Below, one piece after another: positions 53,784 through 62,285 of a DNA stretch of 64,000 nt. The stretch's first letter is position 1. Every line of letters starts with the position of its first letter. A program made the translations under genes and the position numbers. The stretch is from Carboxylicivirga caseinilyticus (GTDB lineage Bacteria > Bacteroidota > Bacteroidia > Bacteroidales > Marinilabiliaceae): positions 1-64,000 of the forward strand of contig JAFMVE010000013.1 of NCBI GenBank assembly GCA_025499705.1, read 5' to 3'. Below the pieces are notes generated by a model, which ran no database searches, was not told the DNA's origin, and saw only the letters and a list, made by a program, of their open reading frames with translations.

Positions 53784-53975
53784 ATGTATATGAAGAAGAG
53801 CGTGATGGATAGCCACCCTGATTTAAATGAGGAAGATGTAAGGTTCAATAAAACAGTTAATTCTGTTGTTTCGTCTTTTCAAATAGAAGGCATTGAATTC
53901 AGTTCAGATGAACTGGATGAAATGATATCTAATGTTAAAGAGGAATTGAAGCTGAAAGAATCTAAACGTTCTTAA
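53784..53975 (+). CDS. VbhA-like Fic antitoxin
   Basis: 63 residues. Contains SFQIEG (31-36), matching the inhibitory motif (S/T)xxxE(G/N) by which VbhA-type antitoxins block the ATP site of Fic enzymes, followed by FSSDELDEMISNVKEEL, the usual helical tail. The neighbour is a Fic gene, but on the opposite strand: the two stop codons overlap (53972-53975). VbhA genes normally lie just upstream of, and on the same strand as, their Fic partner. Start uncertain (53784, 53790 or 53805). Confidence 0.72.
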   Translation: MYMKKSVMDSHPDLNEEDVRFNKTVNSVVSSFQIEGIEFSSDELDEMISNVKEELKLKESKRS

Positions 53976-54574
53976 AAAATGGACTTTATTATTTTGTACA
54001 TGGGTTCATAATTTTGTTCTGCTGCCGACTGAACCGCAAATATGTATTGTTGAAATTGCCTTTGTGTGATTTTGTAAAACCCAAGAAAATCATATCCCTG
54101 TTTAACAGCCATCAGATTAGCCAGCACTCTGGCAACTCTGCCATTTGCTTCTCTAAAGGGGTGGATAAATAGTAGTTCGGCATGAACCTTGGCAATGTCG
54201 TAAATCAGAGCTTCCTTATCGGCATAGATATGAGGTAGTTTAGCTAATACTTCTTCTTCAAATTGGTGTAGGATAGTTGGAAGGAACTTGGCAGTGGGAA
54301 ACAAAAAACCACCCTTGGTCATATTTACGTGTCTTAGTTGACCGGCAAAGTCATATACATCCTTTAAGGCAATTTTATGAATTCCCTGAATGTATTTAAT
54401 GTTGAATATGGTTTTGGTATGTAGTTGTTCCAGAAGAATATACTGCGCTTTTAAGAATCCTTCAAATTCAACTTTATAAATGGATTTTAAATCGGTAATG
54501 CCCAGCTTGTTTGGAAGAACTTCGTGTGAGTTCCTTTCTTCGGGTACATCATATCTGGAATGCATTACCGCCAT
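53972..54574 (-). CDS. Fic-family protein (AMP transferase type)
   Basis: About 200 residues. Fic core with NKLGITD near the start, DVYDFAGQLR and the active-site loop HPFREANGRVAR (catalytic His; Ala where Gly is usual in HPFxEGNGR). No internal (S/T)xxxE(G/N) helix is obvious, which fits a class I Fic held in check by a separate antitoxin. Predicted to transfer AMP to a target protein such as a gyrase subunit, by analogy with VbhT/FicT. ATG 54574 is chosen; 54613 and 54565 are alternatives. Confidence 0.85.
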   Translation of the reverse strand: MAVMHSRYDVPEERNSHEVLPNKLGITDLKSIYKVEFEGFLKAQYILLEQLHTKTIFNIKYIQGIHKIALKDVYDFAGQLRHVNMTKGGFLFPTAKFLPTILHQFEEEVLAKLPHIYADKEALIYDIAKVHAELLFIHPFREANGRVARVLANLMAVKQGYDFLGFYKITQRQFQQYIFAVQSAAEQNYEPMYKIIKSIF

Positions 54575-54745
54575 GCTGTTATTTTTAAGAAAGGAAAAGA
54601 AAATTACATTCAAATTTTTAATAATGCAAGTCTAACCGATTAGTTTATAGTAAATCTTAATTGAAAATATATTTTGGTGAGCTATTAAATGGAGTTTTTT
54701 TGCCTAGACTCATTAACTTTATCTCATCAATAAATAAATATTGAA

Positions 54746-55699
54746 ATGAATAAAAAGGTATTAGTAATGCTGGCAGTTCCAAAAGATGAAATTCAAAAGG
54801 TTTTGCCAGACTGGAATTTAATATATCCTGAGAATGAAAAGTTTTCTCAGGAGGAGCTGATAGAAAAAGTCGTTGATTGTGATGCAATTATTACAGTTTA
54901 TGGTAATAAGATCGTTAATGAGGTAATTGATGCAGCTCCCAACCTTAAAATGATTGCCAACTTTGGTGCAGGATATGATAATATTGATGTTGCCCATGCA
55001 AAGTCGAAAGGTATTATTATAACCAATAGTCCCGATCCGGTAACTGAGCCAACAGCTGAGCTGGCGATGGGCTTGATGATTTCGGTTGCCCGTAGAATGG
55101 CTGAAATGGATCGAAAGCTACGCGAAAAGCAGGTTACCTGGGGAGTGATGCGTAACTTAAGTACTACACTGGTTGGTAAAACGCTTGGGATTATAGGTAT
55201 GGGTGCCATTGGAAAAGCCCTGGCAAGAAGAGCTATTGCATCTGGTATGAAAGTGGTGTATCATAACCGAAATCGAGTGGATGAGGTGATAGAAAAAAGT
55301 TTTAGTGCTCAGTATTTAGCATTGGATGAATTATTGAAGCTGTCTGATGTGGTTTCGTTGAACATGCCTTTAACAGCTGAAACAAAGGGAATGATTGGCA
55401 AGGAGGAACTGGCTTTGATGAAGTCGTCAGCATACTTAATTAACACGGCACGTGGACCTGTTATTGATCAGCAGGCACTGATAGAAGCTTTGCATTCTGG
55501 CAGAATAGCCGGAGCTGGACTGGATGTGTATGAGAATGAACCAACAGTTCCTGATGAATTATTAGCTATGGATAATGTGGTGTTGATCCCGCATCTGGGA
55601 ACTGCTACACACGAAACCCGAAAGGAAATGTCGACGTTGGTGGCTGAAAATATAAAAGCTTTTTTTAATGGCGAAACTCCTCCAAACCGGGTGGTGTAG
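54746..55699 (+). CDS. D-isomer-specific 2-hydroxyacid dehydrogenase
   Basis: 317 residues. NAD(P)-dependent oxidoreductase of the D-2-hydroxyacid family, cytosolic. Nucleotide fold GKTLGIIGMGAIGKALARR (about 144-162), catalytic Arg in NTARGPVID (about 232-240), Glu in LDVYENEP (about 257-264) and His in LIPHLGTATHE. Could reduce hydroxypyruvate, glyoxylate, pyruvate or an aryl 2-oxoacid; the nearby iorAB genes make an aromatic 2-oxoacid link conceivable, but that is inference. Confidence 0.92.
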   Translation: MNKKVLVMLAVPKDEIQKVLPDWNLIYPENEKFSQEELIEKVVDCDAIITVYGNKIVNEVIDAAPNLKMIANFGAGYDNIDVAHAKSKGIIITNSPDPVTEPTAELAMGLMISVARRMAEMDRKLREKQVTWGVMRNLSTTLVGKTLGIIGMGAIGKALARRAIASGMKVVYHNRNRVDEVIEKSFSAQYLALDELLKLSDVVSLNMPLTAETKGMIGKEELALMKSSAYLINTARGPVIDQQALIEALHSGRIAGAGLDVYENEPTVPDELLAMDNVVLIPHLGTATHETRKEMSTLVAENIKAFFNGETPPNRVV

Positions 55700-55741
55700 C
55701 AAGATTAGTTATAATTTGTAAGTAAAAATAAATTTTTCAAG

Positions 55742-56152
55742 ATGATTGATCAATATGAGATAACATTATCGGAATATAGAAGAGGTTTTCATTTGGTAAC
55801 CAATGATATTTTGCGTCATATTCCAACTCTTCCCGAAAAAGGTATTATGAATGTTTTTATTAAACATTCATCGGCTGGATTAACATTGAATGAAAATGCG
55901 GATTATACAGTTCGTGAAGATTTTGAAACGGTGTTTAATAAATTGGTTCCTGAACGGGATCCTGATTATAACCATGTTTTAGAAGGTGATGATGATATGC
56001 CGGCTCATATAAAATCTTCACTAGTGGGCGTGTCATTAAATATTCCTATTACAAATCACAGATTAAATCTCGGAACCTGGCAAGGCATCTATCTTTGCGA
56101 ATTCAGGAATTATGGAGGTCGTCGAAAGATAGTTGTTACTATTTATCATTAA
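55742..56152 (+). CDS. YjbQ/UPF0047-family protein
   Basis: 136 residues of the YjbQ family: GIMNVFIKHSSAGLTLNENAD, DYNHVLEGDDDMPAHIKSSLVG, LGTWQGIYLCEFRNYGGRRKI. Members are annotated as having secondary thiamine-phosphate synthase activity and carry a metal-binding His cluster (H33, H64, H71-type positions). The physiological role is uncertain. 42 bases after the dehydrogenase gene, so possibly co-transcribed. Confidence 0.88.
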   Translation: MIDQYEITLSEYRRGFHLVTNDILRHIPTLPEKGIMNVFIKHSSAGLTLNENADYTVREDFETVFNKLVPERDPDYNHVLEGDDDMPAHIKSSLVGVSLNIPITNHRLNLGTWQGIYLCEFRNYGGRRKIVVTIYH

Positions 56153-56171
56153 AATAGGTTTTAAATTGTAA

Positions 56172-56262
56172 GCGTTGATTTTTATCATAGTGATTGAAGT
56201 CGTAACTTTATTACTTAGTGAGTGGATTACATGAGGTAATAAATTATAACTTAAATCAACGC
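56172..56262 (+). promoter_or_regulatory. structured iorA leader (candidate cis-regulatory RNA or operator)
   Basis: GCGTTGATTT (56172-56181) is the exact reverse complement of AAATCAACGC (56253-56262), which ends one base before the iorA ATG. Inside, TTTATTACTT (56207-56216) pairs with AGGTAATAAA (56234-56243; one wobble). If transcribed, the outer stem would hide the translation start. No clear promoter is seen. Confidence 0.45.
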
Positions 56263-56263
56263 A

Positions 56264-57877
56264 ATGCATAAGTTACTTTTATTAGGAGACGAGGCAATTG
56301 CCCAGGGAGCAATTGATGCCGGGTTGTCGGGTGTTTATGCCTACCCGGGAACACCATCAACCGAAATTACCGAATATATACAGGGATCGAAACTTGCCCG
56401 CGAACGAAATATCCATAGTAAATGGTCGGCTAACGAAAAAACTGCTATGGAAACTGCTTTGGGCATGAGTTATGCAGGCAAACGAGCCATGACATGTATG
56501 AAGCATGTTGGTTTGAATGTGGCTGCCGATGCATTTATAAATGCTGCCATTACGGGTGTGAATGGTGGTCTTGTGGTTGTAGTGGCTGATGATCCATCAA
56601 TGCACTCAAGTCAGAATGAGCAAGATAGCAGGGTTTATGGTAAGTTTGCCATGATTTCGATTTTGGAGCCGCACAATCAACAGGAAGCATACGATATGGC
56701 ATATCATGCCTTTGAGTTGTCTGAAAAGCATGCTTTACCTGTTATGATTCGTTTAACAACGCGATTGGCTCATTCAAGAGCAGGAGTGATTCGCAAACCG
56801 TTGCTTGATCAAAACAATAGTTCGTTACCGAAAGATCCTACTCAGTTTGTTTTGCTACCAGCCTTCGCCCGAAGGAATTATAAACATCTTTTGTCGACAC
56901 GTCCCGATCTGGAACAAGTATCAACTGAATCTCCTTATAACTGGATGATTGATGGGCATGACAAATCCCTTGGTATTGTGGCTTGTGGTATCACTTATAA
57001 TTACCTGATGGAGAATTTTAAGGATCGGGAGTTGAATCATCCTGTTTTAAAATTATCTCAGTATCCTATGCCTCGTAGCATTATTAATCAGCTGATAAAT
57101 GAATGTGATGAAATACTGGTTCTTGAAGATGGTTACCCTGTTATTGAGGAACTGTTGAAAGGATACCAGGAAGCGGGTACACCAATTCATGGTCGTCTGG
57201 ATGGTACCTTACCCCGCGATGGTGAATTAAATCCAAATATTGTTGCCAGTGCATTTAATCTTCCGGTAGAGGAAGGATTTCCAGTACCTGATCTGGTTAA
57301 ATCAAGACCACCTGCTATGTGTAAAGGATGCGGTCATATTGATGCTTATAAAGCTTTAAATATTGCTTTGGAAGAATATGGTCCGGGCCGTGTTTTTGCC
57401 GATATAGGCTGCTATACCTTAGGTGCTTTACCTCCGTACAATGCAATTAATTCGTGCGTGGACATGGGAGCTTCAATCACCATGGCTAAAGGTGCCACAG
57501 ATGCCGGATTAAATCCTTCGGTTGCTGTTATTGGAGATTCAACTTTTACTCATTCTGGTATGACAGGTTTATTGGATGCTGTAAGTGAGAAGACTCCTAT
57601 AACGGTTATCATCTCTGATAATTTCACTACCGGAATGACAGGTGGTCAGGACTCTCAGGCTTTAGGTCATCTCGAAAGTATTATTCAAGGAATTGGTGTT
57701 GAACCTGAACATATCAGGGTGTTTAAACCAACTTCAGCCAACCTGGATGAGATGGTTGAAATAATGCGCGAAGAACTTAAATATCAAGGGGTTTCTGTGA
57801 TCATTCCTCGTCGTCAGTGTATTCAAACTTTAAGAAATAAGAGTCTGGTACATAAAGTGAAAGAGCTTGGATTGTAA
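56264..57877 (+). CDS. iorA: indolepyruvate:ferredoxin oxidoreductase alpha subunit
   Basis: 537 residues. Thiamine-diphosphate enzyme that oxidatively decarboxylates aryl pyruvates to aryl-acyl-CoA with reduction of ferredoxin. Pyrimidine-binding domain at the N-terminus (YAYPGTPSTEITEY, WSANEKTAMETALG) and PP-binding domain at the C-terminus (CKGCGHIDAY, GDSTFTHSGMTGLLDAV, DNFTTGMTGGQDS). It ends at KVKELGL without the two C-terminal [4Fe-4S] motifs of archaeal IorA, so an external ferredoxin would take the electrons directly. Works with iorB, 103 bases on. Confidence 0.93.
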   Translation: MHKLLLLGDEAIAQGAIDAGLSGVYAYPGTPSTEITEYIQGSKLARERNIHSKWSANEKTAMETALGMSYAGKRAMTCMKHVGLNVAADAFINAAITGVNGGLVVVVADDPSMHSSQNEQDSRVYGKFAMISILEPHNQQEAYDMAYHAFELSEKHALPVMIRLTTRLAHSRAGVIRKPLLDQNNSSLPKDPTQFVLLPAFARRNYKHLLSTRPDLEQVSTESPYNWMIDGHDKSLGIVACGITYNYLMENFKDRELNHPVLKLSQYPMPRSIINQLINECDEILVLEDGYPVIEELLKGYQEAGTPIHGRLDGTLPRDGELNPNIVASAFNLPVEEGFPVPDLVKSRPPAMCKGCGHIDAYKALNIALEEYGPGRVFADIGCYTLGALPPYNAINSCVDMGASITMAKGATDAGLNPSVAVIGDSTFTHSGMTGLLDAVSEKTPITVIISDNFTTGMTGGQDSQALGHLESIIQGIGVEPEHIRVFKPTSANLDEMVEIMREELKYQGVSVIIPRRQCIQTLRNKSLVHKVKELGL

Positions 57878-57906
57878 TAGTCTGAAGTCTTAAATTTAAT
57901 CTTAAG

Positions 57907-57949
57907 GGAACGGTTCTCTCTTAAAGTGATGTAAATAAAGAACCGTTCC
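57907..57949 (+). other. perfect hairpin between iorA and iorB
   Basis: GGAACGGTTCT (57907-57917) pairs exactly with AGAACCGTTCC (57939-57949), 21-base loop. Not followed by a T run; probably an mRNA stability or processing element. Confidence 0.5.
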
Positions 57950-57980
57950 GTAATTTACCTTATAGTTAAATATTTAAATT

Positions 57981-58574
57981 ATGAAATCAGATATAGTATT
58001 AGCAGGTGTAGGAGGTCAGGGAATCTTATCAATCGCAGCAACTCTGGGAATGGCTGCAGTGGAAAATCATCTTTATCTCAAGCAGGCTGAAGTACACGGA
58101 ATGAGTCAGAGAGGCGGAGATGTTCAGTCGCATTTAAGATTGAGTTCCGAACCTGTTGCCTCAGATCTTATTCCAAAAGGTAAAGCTGATATAATCTTGT
58201 CTGTTGAACCAATGGAATCGTTACGTTATCTTCCGTTTCTTTCCCGTAAAGGATGGTTGGTGACAAACATTACGCCTTTTGAAAATATTCCTGAATATCC
58301 GGATATGGAGAAAGTAATGGCAGAAATTGAAAAATTGCCTCATCATATCGCCATTGATGCTGACCAAATAGCAAGTGAAGTGGGTAATCGCAGAGCTTCT
58401 AATATTGTTATGTTGGGTGCCGCATCTCCATTTATCGATATACCTTATGATGCATTGGAAGAAGGTATTCGTAAGATTTTTAGTCGCAAAGGTGAGGGTG
58501 TGGTAGAAGTTAATCTTAAAGCATTACGCGCCGGAAGACAGGCCGCTGAGGAATCATTGGCTCATATGAATTGA
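57981..58574 (+). CDS. iorB: indolepyruvate:ferredoxin oxidoreductase beta subunit
   Basis: 197 residues of the gamma-type (POR_gamma) fold: VLAGVGGQGILSIAATLG (about 5-22) and EVHGMSQRGGDVQSHLRL. Forms the oxidoreductase with IorA. A terminator follows at 58606-58630. Confidence 0.94.
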   Translation: MKSDIVLAGVGGQGILSIAATLGMAAVENHLYLKQAEVHGMSQRGGDVQSHLRLSSEPVASDLIPKGKADIILSVEPMESLRYLPFLSRKGWLVTNITPFENIPEYPDMEKVMAEIEKLPHHIAIDADQIASEVGNRRASNIVMLGAASPFIDIPYDALEEGIRKIFSRKGEGVVEVNLKALRAGRQAAEESLAHMN

Positions 58575-58605
58575 ATGAAAATATGTAGTACTCCTTCTGA
58601 AGTCG

Positions 58606-58630
58606 GCCGGCAATTGCGGTCGGCTTTTTT
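58606..58630 (+). terminator. terminator after iorB
   Basis: GCCGGC (58606-58611) pairs with GTCGGC (58619-58624; one G-T wobble), then six T. Confidence 0.8.
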
Positions 58631-58665
58631 ATGTGTAAATAATTATGAAATTAAGAATGAATTCA

Positions 58666-58692
58666 TACCTTTGTTCGGTAATTAACGAACAA
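58666..58692 (+). promoter_or_regulatory. arsR promoter with overlapping operator
   Basis: -7 element TACCTTTG (58666-58673). Overlapping it, half-sites TTGTTCG (58671-58677) and CGAACAA (58686-58692) around TAATTA form a 22-base palindrome with one mismatched pair. The repressor bound here would block RNA polymerase. The ATG at 58698 is close, so the leader is very short. Confidence 0.7.
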
Positions 58693-58697
58693 TATTT

Positions 58698-58997
58698 ATG
58701 TATAAAGAAGTGCTGACAGAAAAGCAAAAGAAGGTTGCCCGTTATGCAAAGGCTATGGGGCATCCTATTCGTGTTTATATACTTGAATTATTGTCAAAAC
58801 AAAGTTGTTGCTATAGTGGTGATCTTACCGATGATTTGCCGATTGTAAAATCTACCCTGTCACAGCATCTGAAAGAATTAAAAGACGCCGGTTTGATTCA
58901 GGGAGAGATTGAGGCGCCTAAAATTAAATACTGTGTTAATAAGGAAAACTGGAAAGAAGCTCAGGATTTATTTCGTGAATTTTTAAAGTTGGAATAA
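58698..58997 (+). CDS. arsR: ArsR-family metalloregulator
   Basis: 99-residue winged-helix repressor: MGHPIRVYILELLSKQSCC, recognition helix region VKSTLSQHLKELKDAGLIQGE. Cys37-Cys38 in the alpha-helical region and Cys79 near the wing could bind trivalent arsenic. It sits between two TTCG/CGAA operators, consistent with autorepression and control of the ars genes. Confidence 0.9.
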   Translation: MYKEVLTEKQKKVARYAKAMGHPIRVYILELLSKQSCCYSGDLTDDLPIVKSTLSQHLKELKDAGLIQGEIEAPKIKYCVNKENWKEAQDLFREFLKLE

Positions 58998-59014
58998 AAT
59001 TTTTTGAATTATAT

Positions 59015-59041
59015 GTTCGTTGTTTTACGAACTGCGAACAA
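59015..59041 (+). promoter_or_regulatory. second ArsR-type operator
   Basis: GTTCGT (59015-59020), 6 bases, ACGAAC (59027-59032) is a perfect inverted repeat; an extra half-site CGAACAA follows at 59035-59041. Same half-site as at 58671-58692, 25 bases before the thioredoxin-like gene. Confidence 0.65.
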
Positions 59042-59065
59042 ACTAAACTATTAACGAAAAAAGTT

Positions 59066-59311
59066 ATGGAAATTAAAGTTTTAGGAACCGGTTGCAAAAA
59101 GTGTAAGACACTTGAAGCTGTAACAAAACAGGCTGTAGAAGAACTTCAATTAGATGCTGTTGTTGAAAAAGTGGAGGATATTCAGCAGATAATGTCGTAT
59201 GGCATTATGCAAACACCGGGTTTAGTTGTAGATGGTAAGGTCGTTTTGTCTGGGCAATTACCGGATATTACTTTAATGAAAGGAATTCTTACTCAACAAC
59301 AGTCAAAATGA
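59066..59311 (+). CDS. small thioredoxin-like protein of the ars operon
   Basis: 81 residues of the MTH895/TM0996 glutaredoxin-like group: VLGTGCKKCKT (CxxC at C10, C13), IMQTPGLVVDGKVVLSG (cis-Pro loop). Cytosolic thiol-disulfide protein. In Bacteroides ars operons a small thioredoxin-like ArsE precedes arsF and arsG; this gene holds that place. Overlaps arsF by ATGA. Confidence 0.85.
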   Translation: MEIKVLGTGCKKCKTLEAVTKQAVEELQLDAVVEKVEDIQQIMSYGIMQTPGLVVDGKVVLSGQLPDITLMKGILTQQQSK

Positions 59312-59718
59312 GAAGAATACAATTTCTTGCAATTGCGTTAGCATTCATTTTATTAAATGTTAACTGTTCCTCAAAAAGTGCTAAAAGTAATGCTACCGAA
59401 AGTATTGCTAAGGCTGATAAAGTGGAAGTGTTCTATTTCCATTTTAACCGCAGATGCGCAACCTGCAATGCAGTTGAGGAAGTAAGTAAATTAGCTATTG
59501 CTGAGACTTATGACGATAAGGTAAGTTTTGAGAGTTGCAATCTGGATGAGAAAGAAGGTAAAGAGAAAGGAAATAATCTCGGTGTTTCGGCTCAGACCTT
59601 GTTAATTGTTTCGGGTGACACAAAAATCAATATTACCAGTCAGGCATTTATGAATGCCCGCAGTAATCCTGAAAAGCTAAAAGCTTTGATTAAAGAAAAA
59701 ATCGATCCTTTATTGTAA
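59308..59718 (+). CDS. arsF: ArsF-family lipoprotein with thioredoxin-like fold
   Basis: 136 residues: lipoprotein signal ending LLNVNC (Cys20), then a thioredoxin-like domain with CATC (C50-C53) in FYFHFNRRCATCNAVEE and a later Cys in SFESCNLDE. Matches the family named nitrophenyl-compound nitroreductase subunit ArsF, part of arsEFG, which with the ArsG permease gives resistance to reduced aromatic arsenicals in Bacteroides. The biochemical step is not established here. Confidence 0.82.
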   Translation: MRRIQFLAIALAFILLNVNCSSKSAKSNATESIAKADKVEVFYFHFNRRCATCNAVEEVSKLAIAETYDDKVSFESCNLDEKEGKEKGNNLGVSAQTLLIVSGDTKINITSQAFMNARSNPEKLKALIKEKIDPLL

Positions 59719-59824
59719 TTGTTTGCGAGTGAATGTGTAAGGTTAGTTTTTGTTGTTATTGAGTCAATAAGAATTTGCAAAATTAACTACTGTCTTCTGC
59801 CTAAATAACTAATAAGCTAAGTTT

Positions 59825-60526
59825 ATGGAGGAGTTTCTTAATAATCTCTATAGTAACAGTTCTGCACCTGTTTGGTCGGCACTGCTATTGGGTTTAATGA
59901 CTGCCATCAGCCCTTGTCCCCTGGCTAGCAATATTACAGCCATTGGATTTATCAGTAAGGATATTGAAAACCGGAATAAGGTGTTTATAAATGGTATTGT
60001 TTATACACTTGGAAGGGTTTTTTCGTATTCGTTGCTGGCAGCTGTATTGGTTTTAAGTGCCGACCAGATAAAGATTGCAGGTGTTTTTCAGCAGTATGGA
60101 GAAAAGATTTTAGGACCTGCTCTCATCATTATAGGGCTCATCATGTTGGGTGTTATTAATCTAAGGTTTTGGGGTGGTGGTGGATTGACCTCATATTTTC
60201 AGAATAAACAAAGACATAGTTATAGGGATGCTTTTTTATTGGGTGTATTGTTTGCATTAACTTTTTGCCCGTATAGTGGGGTACTTTTCTTTGGCATGCT
60301 TATACCTATGACTATCGAAAGTTCTTCAGGAATGCTTTTACCACCGGTTTTTGCTTTCGCCACGGGCATACCGGTAGTTGTATTCGCCTGGTTACTGGCT
60401 TACACCGTTTCAGGTGTGGGGACTTTATACAACAAAATCAAGGCTTTCGAAATATGGTTTCGACGGGTGGTGGCTATCACCTTTGTTGGAATAGGAATTT
60501 ATTATACAATTGCTGTTTGGATATAA
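59825..60526 (+). CDS. arsG: ArsG-family aromatic arsenical efflux permease
   Basis: 233 residues, about six membrane helices with the CcdA/DsbD-like motifs GLMTAISPCPLASNITAIG (Cys31-type) and FALTFCPYSGVLFFG. In Bacteroides the ArsG family exports aminobenzylarsenicals. 106 bases after arsF, with no terminator between them; overlaps the window's ArsP-like gene region closely (1-base gap). Confidence 0.85.
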   Translation: MEEFLNNLYSNSSAPVWSALLLGLMTAISPCPLASNITAIGFISKDIENRNKVFINGIVYTLGRVFSYSLLAAVLVLSADQIKIAGVFQQYGEKILGPALIIIGLIMLGVINLRFWGGGGLTSYFQNKQRHSYRDAFLLGVLFALTFCPYSGVLFFGMLIPMTIESSSGMLLPPVFAFATGIPVVVFAWLLAYTVSGVGTLYNKIKAFEIWFRRVVAITFVGIGIYYTIAVWI

Positions 60527-60527
60527 A

Positions 60528-61553
60528 ATGAAGACAAAAAGAATTATTACACTGATTTTATCCCTTATTTCCTGGGTGATCATCTATCATTACCTGAAAC
60601 CTATTTCAGATTTTATAGTCGATGATGTATTTAAGATGAAAGCTGAAACGCATCTTACCGAATCAGTACGTTTCTTTATTTTTGAAGTGCCAAAGGTCTT
60701 ATTATTACTGGTGTTGATCATATTTCTGGTAGGTATTGTCCGATCCTATTTTTCTGCTGAGAAAACCCGTAAAGCACTGGAAGGAAAACCACTTTTTGTA
60801 GGTAATATAATGGCATCGTTGTTAGGTATAGTAACTCCTTTCTGTTCCTGTTCAGCTATACCACTATTTCTTGGATTCGTAGAAGCCGGTATTCCTGTGG
60901 GGGTAACTTTTTCATTTTTAATTGCTGCTCCAATGATTAATGAGGTGGCTCTGGTTATGCTGGTTGGTTTGTTTGGATGGAAAGTGGCCTTAATATATGT
61001 GGCAACAGGACTGATCGTGGCTATTTCGGCCGGGTATATTCTGGAGAAATTAAAACTTCAAAAGTACGTGGCTGATTGGGTTTTTACAGTTAAATCACAA
61101 CAAAATGGTCTGGAATTACCTCAATTGACTTTTAATGACAGGATTATAGCTGGTCTTACCTCAGTTAAAGAGATTGTTGGAAAAATCTGGATTTATGTGT
61201 TGGCAGGTATTGCCATTGGAGCAGGGGCTCATGGTTATGTACCCGATGATTTTCTGGCACGTGTATTAGGAGCCGATAATTGGTATTCGGTATTGTTGGC
61301 AATTGTGGTTGGTGTGCCGCTTTATTCCAATGCTGCCGGTATAATTCCAATTGTAAGTGTTTTGATTGAAAAGGGTGTTTCGTTAGGAACTGCTTTAGCT
61401 TTTATGATGTCGGTTATAGGTCTTTCTTTACCCGAGATAATTATTCTGAAAAAAGTGTTGAAATGGCAACTGATAGCTGTTTTTGTAGGTGTGGTGGCAA
61501 CAGGAATTATAATTGTAGGTTATGTATTTAATTATTGGGTGTTTGCAGTGTGA
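60528..61553 (+). CDS. arsP: ArsP-type permease
   Basis: 341 residues, eight or more membrane helices. Motif TPFCSCSAIPLF (C106, C108) and GIPVGVTFSFLIAAPMINEVA are those of the ArsP/DUF318 permeases, which export trivalent organoarsenicals. ATG 60528 directly follows the arsG stop. Last gene of the ars operon. Some members of this superfamily have other substrates, so the assignment leans on context. Confidence 0.85.
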   Translation: MKTKRIITLILSLISWVIIYHYLKPISDFIVDDVFKMKAETHLTESVRFFIFEVPKVLLLLVLIIFLVGIVRSYFSAEKTRKALEGKPLFVGNIMASLLGIVTPFCSCSAIPLFLGFVEAGIPVGVTFSFLIAAPMINEVALVMLVGLFGWKVALIYVATGLIVAISAGYILEKLKLQKYVADWVFTVKSQQNGLELPQLTFNDRIIAGLTSVKEIVGKIWIYVLAGIAIGAGAHGYVPDDFLARVLGADNWYSVLLAIVVGVPLYSNAAGIIPIVSVLIEKGVSLGTALAFMMSVIGLSLPEIIILKKVLKWQLIAVFVGVVATGIIIVGYVFNYWVFAV

Positions 61554-61658
61554 GATTTGTTATTTTGACAATTCATATTATTTTTAATGATGTGATGACA
61601 TTCTGTTTAGGATAATGTTGTCTGCATAATGTTTGTATCGTAATATTAACCTTAACAA

Positions 61659-62285
61659 ATGGCAATGATAATTTTTGGCAGACGAAAAGTCAGGATTAAA
61701 AAGTATAATAATTCACATATAAAATGTGAGGAATGTGGTAGTTTTCAGCAACAGTTTTCTGTGTATCAGGAATACTTTCATATATTTTTTATTCCTGTAT
61801 TCCCAACAAGTGTTAAAACCATTCGAACAGTTTGCTTGAATTGCAAAGATACTTTTAATCAGGAAAAGGTAAATCATTATCTTTCTATTACAAAAACTCC
61901 AATTTATATGTATTCAGGCCTTATTCTGTTTGCATTATTAATTATTACAGGAGTGTATGCAAATAATGAGAGTCAGAAAAAGAGGGTTGAATATGTCTCT
62001 AGTCCAAAGGTTAGCGATGTTTATCTGATACAACAAAATGATGATGGGCCGACGTTTTATTATTTCTTGAAAATTATCAGTATTGATTCAGATACAGTTG
62101 AATTATTACATAGTTCTCTCCAATATAACCAATTTGTTACCAATATGACGGATTCTGACTTCTTTGTTTTGGATGATGGATTTAAGGTTCTGAAATCCGA
62201 CTTGAAAGTTTTTCTCGATGATGGAATGATTCGTTCTGTTGAAAGGGATTATGATGCTGCAAGTCAATTTATGATTGAAAAATAA
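61659..62285 (+). CDS. zinc-ribbon membrane protein of unknown function
   Basis: 208 residues. N-terminal zinc ribbon (C23xxC26 and C59xxC62), one membrane helix (about 82-99) and a C-terminal soluble domain (about 110-208) rich in Asp and Val that I do not recognise. Similar zinc-ribbon/one-span proteins are common in Bacteroidota without known role. Confidence 0.72.
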   Translation: MAMIIFGRRKVRIKKYNNSHIKCEECGSFQQQFSVYQEYFHIFFIPVFPTSVKTIRTVCLNCKDTFNQEKVNHYLSITKTPIYMYSGLILFALLIITGVYANNESQKKRVEYVSSPKVSDVYLIQQNDDGPTFYYFLKIISIDSDTVELLHSSLQYNQFVTNMTDSDFFVLDDGFKVLKSDLKVFLDDGMIRSVERDYDAASQFMIEK

